Source of the DNA: Planctomicrobium sp.
Lineage (GTDB): Bacteria; Planctomycetota; Planctomycetia; Planctomycetales; Planctomycetaceae
Assembly: GCA_018659505.1 (NCBI GenBank)
Contig: JABJMI010000016.1
Span: 1-6,653 of the forward strand
DNA length: 6,653 nt
Direction of reading: 5' to 3'
Part shown: positions 1 through 5,655 of the stretch, one piece after another
How positions within the stretch are numbered: the stretch's first letter is position 1
How the letters are laid out: every line of letters begins with the position of its first letter
Translations under genes and position numbers: made by a program
Notes under the pieces: generated by a model
Database searches by the model: none
What the model was told of the DNA's origin: nothing
What the model saw: only the letters and a program-made list of their open reading frames with translations

Positions 1-1
1 A

Positions 2-244
2 CCTGCTGAGGAGGAGATCAAATTCACTGAGATCGAGACCTCTCCCAGTTTTATTAAGGCTTCGGTCAAAGCAGAGGAAAACGCTCCAGACGCAGCCCGT
101 CATCGCTTTACATTCATCGTTGAAATCCCCAAAGGCTCCCCCAAAGGAATCTGGAATTCAAAAACACCGGGGAAGATCACCCTCAAAACCAACCATCCAA
201 ATCTGAGTAAGATCAATATCAATTTGCAGATGACCATTCAGTAG
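2..244 (+). CDS. C-terminus of a probable DUF1573-type protein (5' partial)
   Basis: An open frame enters from the left edge and ends after 80 residues at a TAG, immediately followed by a second in-frame TAG (245-247). The visible part is acidic at first (PAEEEIKF), then alternates short hydrophobic and polar stretches as in a beta-sandwich, and ends with ITLKTNHPNLSKININLQM. The closing pattern of a strand, then T-N-H-P, then a strand is typical of the Ig-like DUF1573 domains common in planctomycete secreted or cell-surface proteins; calling it one here is inference from that short signature. No signal peptide or start can be seen because the gene is cut. There is no convincing terminator after the stop. 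Function is unknown; another beta-sandwich surface protein is possible. Confidence 0.6.
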   Translation, partial: PAEEEIKFTEIETSPSFIKASVKAEENAPDAARHRFTFIVEIPKGSPKGIWNSKTPGKITLKTNHPNLSKININLQMTIQ

Positions 245-615
245 TAGAGTGCGTGGAACCGTTCACGAAGAAATAAGTGTCGATGGTCGGACCAACGATG
301 AATTGCGCCAATGTTGGATTACAACGAAGGTGCCTTTCCGGAGCAAACAACAACTCCTGCGAACTGATCTCGCCTATGATGTACCTCATTTACAGATCGC
401 TCTACGAGATTTTTGGAACTTTCTGTCCGCAAGCTTCTCAGAGGTTTCCTTGATTGTATTTTGCCATCACTTTCACCTTCGTTGGATTGTGATTTGTGGA
501 AATCACCAGAGCGGAAGTGGTAAGTTAGCAACTTAACGGAGTTGCAAACGGGTTGCTGTTCTAGTGTTTCTGAAGAAGAAGTCGCATGCATAAAAGAGTT
601 GTTTAGAATCAACAA
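245..615. other. Gene-free stretch between the DUF1573-like gene and the 168-residue gene
   Basis: Both strands hold frames just under 100 codons here (249-536 forward from GTG, 319-615 reverse), but neither has a Shine-Dalgarno site, a recognisable domain or protein-like composition, so I do not call either. The only structure I see is a small inverted repeat, GCAACT at 528-533 and AGTTGC at 540-545. It has no T-run, so it is not a persuasive terminator. No clear -35/-10 pair for the downstream gene was found. Confidence 0.5.
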
Positions 616-1122
616 ATGGAAAAAGAAGAAGATCTAATCAACGTCTGGATTGAAAATACCGCTGGACAGCATTGTTGGGGAATGGCAGCTGGCGGTTGCA
701 CTGGCACAGCATTCATCTTGAGGTACGGAGCTAAACTTAAACGAGATAAACCAGTTTCGAATCAGGCATTGTCCGAAGATTGTCGCCTATACGAAAGCAA
801 TTTTTCATTGTTTGTACATAGTGCACAATGGAAACTCGGCACAGATCACAATGGTATCGTGAAGAGAATTACAGACTCTAAAGATGACTGTTCTCCAGAT
901 GGCCCGATGGTGGCAGGCCTCGAATTTATTGTTGGAAATGTGATCGAGTCAGTAACTTTCGATTGCGGTACTCATGACCTGAACTTGTACTTTCGTAAAG
1001 GCCATCTGCGCCTGAAAGTCTTCGGAAACATACCCAAAGGCTCCTTCGGCTATTCTCTTTACTTGCCGAAATGCGTCGTTAGTATTGAAGAAGGCGGGCA
1101 AATCAAGAGCGAAGAACTCTAG
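616..1122 (+). CDS. Conserved-looking hypothetical protein, 168 aa
   Basis: I do not recognise this gene with certainty. The start is the first ATG after an in-frame TAG at 604-606, so the N-terminus is well bounded, but there is no Shine-Dalgarno site before it. The product is soluble, with no signal peptide or membrane segment, and has six cysteines (20, 28, 56, 92, 117, 153). It reads like a compact alpha/beta protein. A central stretch, YESNFSLFVHSAQWKL (residues 59-74), precedes a polar loop. A C-terminal half of predicted strands follows: GNVIESVTFD (107-116), DLNLYF (121-126), LRLKVF (131-136) and YSLYLP (146-151). That alternation resembles small cytosolic proteins of the immunity-protein or DUF6188 style, which is inference from pattern only. 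It stands alone, convergent with the symporter gene 12 bp away. No toxin gene is next to it, so an immunity role is not supported by context. Confidence 0.72.
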   Translation: MEKEEDLINVWIENTAGQHCWGMAAGGCTGTAFILRYGAKLKRDKPVSNQALSEDCRLYESNFSLFVHSAQWKLGTDHNGIVKRITDSKDDCSPDGPMVAGLEFIVGNVIESVTFDCGTHDLNLYFRKGHLRLKVFGNIPKGSFGYSLYLPKCVVSIEEGGQIKSEEL

Positions 1123-1134
1123 CGAACAAGACGT

Positions 1135-2076
1135 TCAATCAGTTTTCTCAGGCATTCGTTTAAAGACCTCAGCCAAAATGGTCCCGGTGGTCATGCAACC
1201 AAATGCAAACAGACCGCAGGGGAGCGCGATTTGTGGATGATCGGGAAACAGGCTTTTCGCCAAACTCGCTCCGACTCCGGCGTTTTGCATACCGATCTCC
1301 AACATCAAAGCACGACGCATGCCGGAGTCAATTCGCATGATGCGTCCGCCAAGCTGCCCGCAGATGTACCCCCCCATATTAATCAGCAGTAATGCCAGCA
1401 TGAGCAGCATTGGTAGGGCTTTGATATTGTCACGATTCAAGGCGACAACGACTGCAATGATCCAGAGGATGCTCAAGTTCGCAAGGATGCTACTGACCCG
1501 TTTCGATGACTTCGCCATCGCTTGGCTGACTCGGCAAATCAAGAAACCAGAGATGACTGGTACGACGACCTGAATCACAAGTAACAGTGCGGTCTTTTGC
1601 AGAAGCGCAGCGTCGGCAGTTTCCCCCAAAGTCAATTTCAATACGATGGGAACCACGATTGGTGATAGTAACGTCGCTGAAGTGGTCAGCCCTACCGAAT
1701 AGCTGACGTTCCCATTCGCCACCATCGTCAGCACATTGGAAGCCATCGCTCCCGGGACGCAACCGACCATGATCATGCCGACCAGAAGGTCACCTTCGAA
1801 GCCCAGGCTCGTCGCAACGAACCACGCTAAGAATGGCATGGAAGCGTATTGAAATGCAGTTCCCCCCAAGATCAATGGCCAGCGTCGCAGCACCAATTTC
1901 ACTTCCTCGACGGGGAGTAAAGTTCCCACACAAAACATAACAATTGCAACAATCCAGCCCAGCCAATCTTTGCTGAAAACGAAAGGATCGATGACATCAG
2001 TGCCGAATAAATTTGGCCAAACGCCTGCTAGTAGCGAACTCAACACAAGCCAGAGAAGAAGATATTTTTGCAACAT
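1135..2076 (-). CDS. Bile acid:sodium symporter (BASS/SBF) family transporter
   Basis: An inner-membrane protein of 313 residues, the usual length for the family, almost entirely hydrophobic and able to hold about nine or ten helices. Family motifs are present in order: MFCVGTLLPVEEV (47-59), a Q76 in TAFQYASMP, PGAMASNVLT (108-117), GLTTSATLLSPIVVP (129-143) and EIGMQNAGVGASLA (260-273). In solved bacterial homologues the equivalents of Q76, S113-N114, E260 and Q264 bind the two sodium ions, and all are kept here, so it should be an active sodium-coupled carrier. The substrate cannot be read from sequence; bacterial members move bile acids, pantoate, pyruvate or other organic anions. The ATG has no Shine-Dalgarno site and is preceded by a heptamer repeat tract. 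The upstream minus-strand gene is separated from it by a strong terminator, so it probably has its own promoter. Confidence 0.93.
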   Translation of the reverse strand: MLQKYLLLWLVLSSLLAGVWPNLFGTDVIDPFVFSKDWLGWIVAIVMFCVGTLLPVEEVKLVLRRWPLILGGTAFQYASMPFLAWFVATSLGFEGDLLVGMIMVGCVPGAMASNVLTMVANGNVSYSVGLTTSATLLSPIVVPIVLKLTLGETADAALLQKTALLLVIQVVVPVISGFLICRVSQAMAKSSKRVSSILANLSILWIIAVVVALNRDNIKALPMLLMLALLLINMGGYICGQLGGRIMRIDSGMRRALMLEIGMQNAGVGASLAKSLFPDHPQIALPCGLFAFGCMTTGTILAEVFKRMPEKTD

Positions 2077-2084
2077 GAGAAAGC

Positions 2085-2113
2085 TAGGAATTAGGAATTG
2101 GGGTTTAGGAATT
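2085..2113. repeat. Heptamer tandem tract in front of the symporter start
   Basis: TAGGAAT occurs at 2085-2091, 2092-2098 and 2106-2112, with a degenerate heptad (TGGGGTT, 2099-2105) filling the gap, so the phase of seven is kept across four units. On the symporter strand the tract is pyrimidine-rich and ends 8 nt before the ATG, where a ribosome binding site would be expected. Confidence 0.75.
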
Positions 2114-2134
2114 AGCCCGTTTAGCTGCCCACTT

Positions 2135-2183
2135 CACTGTGGGCTTTCCACTGTGGGCTTTCCAATGTGGGCTTTCCAATGTG
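2135..2183. repeat. 14-bp tandem repeat, three copies plus a partial
   Basis: CACTGTGGGCTTTC is repeated at 2135-2148 and 2149-2162; the third copy (2163-2176) differs at one base (CAATGTGGGCTTTC), and a truncated fourth begins at 2177. Just before it, GCCCAC (2127-2132) pairs with GTGGGC (2139-2144) of the first unit, so the array could also fold. It lies in the probable 5' leader or promoter region of the symporter gene. Confidence 0.85.
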
Positions 2184-2198
2184 CGTCCTGGAAACAGC

Positions 2199-2230
2199 AA
2201 ACTCACCACGGGACCAAACGAAACTCACCA
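2199..2230. repeat. Spaced 10-bp direct repeat, 22 bp apart
   Basis: AAACTCACCA occurs at 2199-2208 and again at 2221-2230, exactly 22 bp start to start, close to two DNA helical turns. It lies between the S41 terminator and the symporter start, so it is a possible operator upstream of the symporter. No regulator is identifiable from it. Confidence 0.4.
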
Positions 2231-2270
2231 AAGATAACGAGCCATTGCGTTCACCGTCCATTCATAACGT

Positions 2271-2304
2271 AAGAAAACCCGCTTCAGCAGTTGCTAAAGC
2301 GGGT
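2271..2304 (-). terminator. Intrinsic terminator of the S41 protease gene
   Basis: On the minus strand ACCCGCTT (2304-2297) pairs perfectly with AAGCGGGT (2284-2277). An inner AGC/GCT pairing sits around a four-base loop after one mismatch, and the stem is followed directly by TTTTCTT. It lies 27 nt past the stop codon of the S41 protease gene, a standard rho-independent terminator. Confidence 0.9.
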
Positions 2305-2331
2305 GGGGCGATCAAGATTTAGTGCTTCGGC

Positions 2332-4251
2332 TTAACGACCGAAGATGTTTTGCTGAAGTTGTTGGCTCCAGCTGTTGGTGTTAGTGTTATTAGTAAGTCC
2401 CGGAGTCTGGTATTTTGTGCGTGTGCAGGTCGATGCCTGTTGAGCAAGGTGATTCGGTGCTCCTAGTTGAATCGTTGCCAAAGCTCCTTCGAGGTCTGCG
2501 TCGTAGTCCTCTCCGCGGTAGCCAGTCGAGGTTGTCTCCTGAATCAAGACATCTGGCTTCACTCCGACTCCAGCCATTTCTCGTCCAATTGGTGAGTAGA
2601 ATTTAGCAGTTGTCAGTTTCAATAGACCAGAGACAGTTTGGAGTGGGAAGTGAGTTTGAACTGTTCCTTTTCCGTATGACTGGCGACCGACGATGACTCC
2701 TCGTTCGTTCTCTTGAATGGCGGCAGCGAAGATTTCGCTGGCACTCGCTGAGTTTTTGTCGACAAGAACAACTAGCGGGATACTCCAGGTTCGTGCTTGT
2801 GTTGCAGACTCGTTTGTATTGTCCGACATGTTGCGTCCTTTGGTGGAAACGATTGTTCCACAAGGCAAGAACAGGTTGGAAACTTCAATCGCTTGGTCCA
2901 ATAATCCGCCTGGATTTCCTCGTAGGTCGAGGACCAGTGACTTCATGCCAGCGTTGTGTAATTTCCACATGGCTGCTTCGAGATCTTTTCTTGATGAATC
3001 AGAAAACTGCTTCAGTCGTGTGTAACCGACTTTCTGGGAATCATCGAGCATCTTCGTACCAGTGACACTGCTCACGTAGATTCTTCGTCGAGTCAATGAC
3101 CCACGGAAGCGTTGGCTGTCTCGTTCAATATCAAGTTGAATCGTTGTTCCTTCTGGTCCTCCAAGTTTGCTGGCGACTTCGTTCAAATTCAATCCTCGTA
3201 CAGACTGTCGATTGACTGCGACGATCAAATCTTTCTCTTTCAAGCCAAGCCCAGCTGCTGGACTGTTCTCAACGATACCTACAATGATTGCTCCCATCGG
3301 ATGGGTTTCGAGTTCGACTCCGAGTCCAACAATGTTTTCTTCAAGACTCGCTGTCTTGCGGACTTCAAGTTCTGCTCCCGGTGCGTAGGCACTCGCTTCT
3401 GGCATGAATGATGAGTATTTGTCGAGTGAACCGATTGTTCCGTTGATGAACTCTAAAGCGACTGCTTCCCTACGAATTCCAAGTTGACGACTGACCAATT
3501 CGGCAGACCACTGCATGATACCAACGGCTTCAGTCGCTGAACGTGCGGGTTGTGAAGTGATCGATTGAGCCAACTGACTTTGTACTTGTTGGATCGCGTT
3601 ACGATTTGGCGTGACATTGTTCGCTCTCAGGAAGTTGTCGTTATCCAGAGCACTGATCAGGTTCTGTAAAGAAGCCTGCATTCGCACTTCGTACGCAGGT
3701 GGATTCACATGACGAGAATCGATCATGCGAGAGGCTTCCTGGTACAAAGTCGTCAGTTGTTGCATCGATGTTGATCGTAAGAAGCCTTGCATTTTCGGAT
3801 CAGTTGCTCGGGCACTGATTTTGAGTTGAGTCTGATCAGGTTTGGCAGCCGGTCCAAAATCGACATCAGTAGGGATGTTGGGAACGTATTGGTTTGGACT
3901 GTACTGCGGTTGTGACTGATGCGGTGTTGTGTAAACCGGAGTATTGTACTGCTGGTTATTGTATTGCGGAGTTGTCGCGGGAACGTATGCCTTCCCCGGA
4001 ACAATCGCGGTTCGTATGAGATCAACATCCTCCCGGACGAGCGGCATCCCATCATCGTTATCGATGACGATGGTGTTGAGATCAGAAGAAGTTGAAGAGT
4101 TGACCTGTGAGGAGACATAAATCGTGTTGACTGAATGAGTCGATTGTGTCTCGGCAGCGGTTGCTGTTGTGGAACTGAATCCACTTATCAGAAGTGCGAA
4201 AAGTATGAAGTAGACAGTTTTGAAGATCGAATTTTGAATTGAAGCGTTCAT
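2332..4251 (-). CDS. Secreted S41-family C-terminal processing protease with PDZ domain
   Basis: A 639-residue exported serine protease of the CtpA/Prc family, which trims or degrades extracytoplasmic proteins from their C-termini. Residues 1-33 form a Sec signal peptide (hydrophobic core 12-24, likely cut after ATAA). A low-complexity Gln/Tyr/Pro linker follows (about 91-130), then a helical region ending in the family hallmark SLDKYSSF (275-282). A PDZ domain follows (about 300-380, VGLGVELE...PAAGLGLKEKDLI). The peptidase core is about 405-570 with LDLRGNPGGLLDQA (441-454). The catalytic serine is S503 in NSASASEIFAA, with K528 (YGKGTVQT) 25 residues later and Q532, the same spacing as Ser/Lys/Gln in E. 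coli Prc, so it should be active. The start is supported by GGGAG (4262-4266) 10 nt upstream. csrA lies 63 bp upstream on the same strand, likely in one operon; a terminator follows the stop. Confidence 0.95.
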   Translation of the reverse strand: MNASIQNSIFKTVYFILFALLISGFSSTTATAAETQSTHSVNTIYVSSQVNSSTSSDLNTIVIDNDDGMPLVREDVDLIRTAIVPGKAYVPATTPQYNNQQYNTPVYTTPHQSQPQYSPNQYVPNIPTDVDFGPAAKPDQTQLKISARATDPKMQGFLRSTSMQQLTTLYQEASRMIDSRHVNPPAYEVRMQASLQNLISALDNDNFLRANNVTPNRNAIQQVQSQLAQSITSQPARSATEAVGIMQWSAELVSRQLGIRREAVALEFINGTIGSLDKYSSFMPEASAYAPGAELEVRKTASLEENIVGLGVELETHPMGAIIVGIVENSPAAGLGLKEKDLIVAVNRQSVRGLNLNEVASKLGGPEGTTIQLDIERDSQRFRGSLTRRRIYVSSVTGTKMLDDSQKVGYTRLKQFSDSSRKDLEAAMWKLHNAGMKSLVLDLRGNPGGLLDQAIEVSNLFLPCGTIVSTKGRNMSDNTNESATQARTWSIPLVVLVDKNSASASEIFAAAIQENERGVIVGRQSYGKGTVQTHFPLQTVSGLLKLTTAKFYSPIGREMAGVGVKPDVLIQETTSTGYRGEDYDADLEGALATIQLGAPNHLAQQASTCTRTKYQTPGLTNNTNTNSWSQQLQQNIFGR

Positions 4252-4314
4252 CTTGAATTTGCTCCCGATGGGATGTGATGTGAATTGGAATTGAATTGAG
4301 CTAAGTTGGCAGGC

Positions 4315-4530
4315 TTAAGATTTGACGGTCATCTGGGTTGAAGTGGCTGTTTCGGTCAGGCGATTTACGGGAGCTGACATGGCTTCAGCGAGTTCTCCGC
4401 GAAGAACTCTGACTGAGGCAGGAGCTTCGATTCCAATCTTCACTTTACCACGACCACATGATATCACTTTGATTACAATTGAGTCACCGATTTGAATCGT
4501 TTCATCTTTTTTTCGAGTAAGAACTAACAT
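4315..4530 (-). CDS. csrA: Carbon storage regulator CsrA (RsmA), mRNA-binding translational regulator
   Basis: A 71-residue CsrA, a small dimeric RNA-binding protein that blocks or alters translation of mRNAs carrying GGA motifs. It begins MLVLTRKKDETIQIGD, the family's beta-1 strand with L4 and R6 kept, continues through VKIGIEAP (32-39), and has VRVLRGEL (42-49) for the second half of the RNA-binding surface. The key arginine is kept, but the usual His of VHR is Leu. A polar tail of about 20 residues, unlike that of E. coli, ends the protein. The frame is open to 4650, but the 40 upstream codons are not CsrA-like. The internal ATG at 4530 has AAGGAAG 6 nt before it, so I take that start. 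Its leader carries GGA motifs, suggesting autoregulation. The S41 protease gene follows 63 bp downstream on the same strand. Confidence 0.96.
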   Translation of the reverse strand: MLVLTRKKDETIQIGDSIVIKVISCGRGKVKIGIEAPASVRVLRGELAEAMSAPVNRLTETATSTQMTVKS

Positions 4531-4536
4531 CTTTTT

Positions 4537-4543
4537 CTTCCTT
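4537..4543 (-). promoter_or_regulatory. csrA ribosome binding site fixing the start
   Basis: AAGGAAG on the minus strand lies 6 nt before the ATG at 4530. It decides between the family-like start and the longer open frame reaching 4650. It also contains an AAGGA motif that CsrA itself could occupy. Confidence 0.85.
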
Positions 4544-4609
4544 ATCCTTGGAAAAGTGTCAAGTTTTAGGTTTTGAATGTGACGAATTGGTCTTGACTCC
4601 CATTTCCGT
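4539..4609 (-). promoter_or_regulatory. csrA leader with four GGA motifs (candidate CsrA autoregulatory sites)
   Basis: On the minus strand, in transcript order: ACGGA (4609-4605), ATGGGA (4603-4598), CAAGGA (4550-4545) and AAGGA (4543-4539). Three match the A-N-GGA core bound by CsrA. The last two are six bases apart at the ribosome binding site, where bound CsrA would exclude the ribosome. The downstream S41 gene's GGGAG site contains a further GGA. Binding is inference from motifs. Confidence 0.5.
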
Positions 4610-4627
4610 CTGACATGAGAGAACCTA

Positions 4628-4645
4628 ATGCAGTCCGCGTGCCAA
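4628..4645 (-). promoter_or_regulatory. Sigma-54 (RpoN) -24/-12 promoter for csrA
   Basis: The minus strand reads TTGGCACGCGGACTGCAT. Against the RpoN consensus YTGGCACG-N4-TTGCW it differs at one base (C for the first T of TTGC), and the invariant GG and GC are separated by exactly 10 bp. Transcription would start near 4618, giving a leader of about 90 nt to the csrA ATG. A sigma-54 promoter requires an enhancer-binding ATPase; none is encoded in this window. Confidence 0.65.
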
Positions 4646-4671
4646 TTCATTCCTCAACTTTTGTTAATGCG

Positions 4672-4687
4672 TTACAATTAACTGTAA
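4672..4687. promoter_or_regulatory. Palindrome TTACA-N6-TGTAA upstream of the csrA promoter
   Basis: A perfect 5-bp dyad with a 6-bp centre lies 27 bp upstream of the -24 element within an AT-rich stretch (about 4655-4730). A related half-site pair, TTAC-CAT-GTAA, lies at 4706-4716. It could be an activator or repressor site for csrA. Its right half also overlaps a weak forward sigma-70-like pair, TTGTTA (4661) and TGTAAT (4683) with a 16-bp spacer, which could serve ispF. All of this is inference from pattern. Confidence 0.35.
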
Positions 4688-4734
4688 TTAAATGACTTAC
4701 GTTTATTACCATGTAATAGAATAATAGTTTGATC

Positions 4735-5034
4735 CACTAACCCGACCTCTTTTTTGTAAGAGGTGCAACGGTTTCATGTCGCGAAACGGAGTTTTACAAT
4801 TTGTGGGTGCATTCAATTCGAGTCACCGGCAGCTATCGCCGAACGGATATAAGCGTGGAGTGTCTCACATCTGCAACAGTTAGGCAGAATATACGATATG
4901 CGTGTACAGCAGTGTCGTTCTAGGTGAGTTGACCTATTGAGTCGGAGGGTGAAAAGTGTGATGATGAACACCTGATCTTCTTGAGCCAATTGTTTCAGGA
5001 AGTCGCAACTCTCCCCAAAAGTGAAAGGCTCTCC
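4735..5034. other. Divergent spacer in front of ispF, no gene seen
   Basis: This stretch holds a 6-bp hairpin, ACCTCT (4745-4750) and AGAGGT (4759-4764), with the T-run inside the loop rather than after the stem, so it is not a normal terminator. It also has a short dyad, TAGGT/ACCTA, near 4921-4936, and a five-codon frame (4958-4975) behind a GGAGG at 4944-4948. I found no good sigma-70 promoter close to ispF and no RNA gene or riboswitch I can name. Confidence 0.45.
5023..5028 (+). promoter_or_regulatory. ispF ribosome binding site fixing the start
   Basis: GAAAGG lies 6 nt before the ATG at 5035. Together with the family N-terminus (I-R-T-G-L-G-H-D-T-H) it rules out the longer frame that opens with TTG at 4981. 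Confidence 0.75.
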
Positions 5035-5514
5035 ATGAATATCCGCACCGGGCTAGGTCACGATACGCATCGCCTTGGCGTCGGCAAACCCCTCATGATT
5101 GGTGGAATCGAAATTCCGCATCATCTGGGACCGGTCGCGCATAGCGATGGCGATGTCCTGTTACATGCTCTGATCGACGCCATTCTCGGCGCTTTAGCAT
5201 GGGGAGACATTGGCGAATGGTTCCCGGATACCGACCCAGCCTTTAAGGGGGCGGATTCTTCCGACCTGCTAGGTCAAGTCATGCAAAAGGTTGCAGCGGA
5301 GGGCTGGCGAGTTTCGAACACCGACTGCATCGTCTTCGCACAACAGCCAAAACTGTCGGAATTCAAGCAGTCGATCACGGATCACATTGCGAAGTTGCTG
5401 CTAGTTGAACCAAGCCAAGTGAGTGTGAAGGCAACAACAGGTGAGAAAGTCGGTCCCGTCGGACGACAAGAAGCCATCTGTGCGGAAGTTGTTATCTTAA
5501 TGCAACAAGATTGA
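5035..5514 (+). CDS. ispF: 2-C-methyl-D-erythritol 2,4-cyclodiphosphate synthase
   Basis: IspF makes 2-C-methyl-D-erythritol 2,4-cyclodiphosphate, releasing CMP from the CDP-methylerythritol 2-phosphate substrate, in the MEP route to isoprenoids. It acts in the cytosol as a homotrimer. The product is 159 residues, the same as E. coli. The metal ligands are kept: D10 and H12 in GLGHDTHRLG and H44 in AHSDGDVLLHALIDA. The substrate-binding stretches GDIGEWFPDTDPAFKGADS (57-75) and KATTGEKVGPVGRQEA also match the family, the last with VGPVGRQEA where E. coli has LGFTGRGEG. The ATG at 5035 is chosen over an upstream TTG because it matches the family N-terminus and has GAAAGG 6 nt before it. It is divergent from csrA, and leuS follows on the same strand after 174 bp. 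A small inverted repeat (TGAACT/AGTTCA, 5521-5539) just past the stop has no T-run and is only a weak terminator candidate. Confidence 0.97.
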   Translation: MNIRTGLGHDTHRLGVGKPLMIGGIEIPHHLGPVAHSDGDVLLHALIDAILGALAWGDIGEWFPDTDPAFKGADSSDLLGQVMQKVAAEGWRVSNTDCIVFAQQPKLSEFKQSITDHIAKLLLVEPSQVSVKATTGEKVGPVGRQEAICAEVVILMQQD

Positions 5515-5613
5515 TTCCACTGAACTTCATTTCAGTTCATCGTGTCGCATGTGATGACCAATTTGATGTAACACTCTAAACTACATTGCTAATGTGTATT
5601 AGACCCAATCGTT

Positions 5614-5632
5614 GACGCACTTGAAGTGCGTC
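5614..5632. repeat. Perfect 9-bp inverted repeat between ispF and leuS
   Basis: GACGCACTT (5614-5622) and AAGTGCGTC (5624-5632) are exact complements around one central G, which as RNA would fold to an 8-bp stem with a TGA loop. A run of five T's follows, but 13 or so bases later, so it is at best an imperfect terminator. The shape is that of a short palindromic intergenic element. Confidence 0.75.
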
Positions 5633-5655
5633 GCTAAACACTTCATTTTTACACT

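Noticed and set aside
249..536. 95-codon forward frame from GTG
   Set aside because: No ribosome binding site and no similarity I recognise; it starts only 5 bp after the previous stop but looks like non-coding sequence translated.
319..615. 98-codon reverse frame in the 245-615 stretch
   Set aside because: No ribosome binding site, no recognisable domain, Ser/Arg-rich composition typical of a chance frame.
616..2076. Toxin-antitoxin or defence pair made of the 168-residue protein and the membrane protein
   Set aside because: The genes converge rather than form an operon, and the membrane protein is a clear BASS transporter with intact sodium-site residues.
2135..2183. CRISPR-like array
   Set aside because: Units are 14 bp in direct tandem without spacers, and no cas gene is present.
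3753..4184. 143-codon reverse frame overlapping the S41 gene
   Set aside because: Shadow frame under the signal peptide and low-complexity region of a clearly coding gene.
4557..4562. Perfect TTGACA on the minus strand as a csrA -35 box
   Set aside because: No -10 box at 16-18 bp; the start would fall at or past the ribosome binding site.
4531..4650. N-terminal extension of CsrA by 40 residues
   Set aside because: The extension is not CsrA-like, covers the sigma-54 element and leader, and the internal ATG has both the family N-terminus and a Shine-Dalgarno site.
4745..4764. ACCTCT/AGAGGT hairpin as a terminator
   Set aside because: The T-run is in the loop, not after the stem on either strand, and no gene ends nearby.
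4981..5034. TTG start giving IspF 18 extra residues
   Set aside because: IspF proteins begin close to the G-H-D-x-H motif, and the ATG at 5035 has GAAAGG 6 nt upstream.
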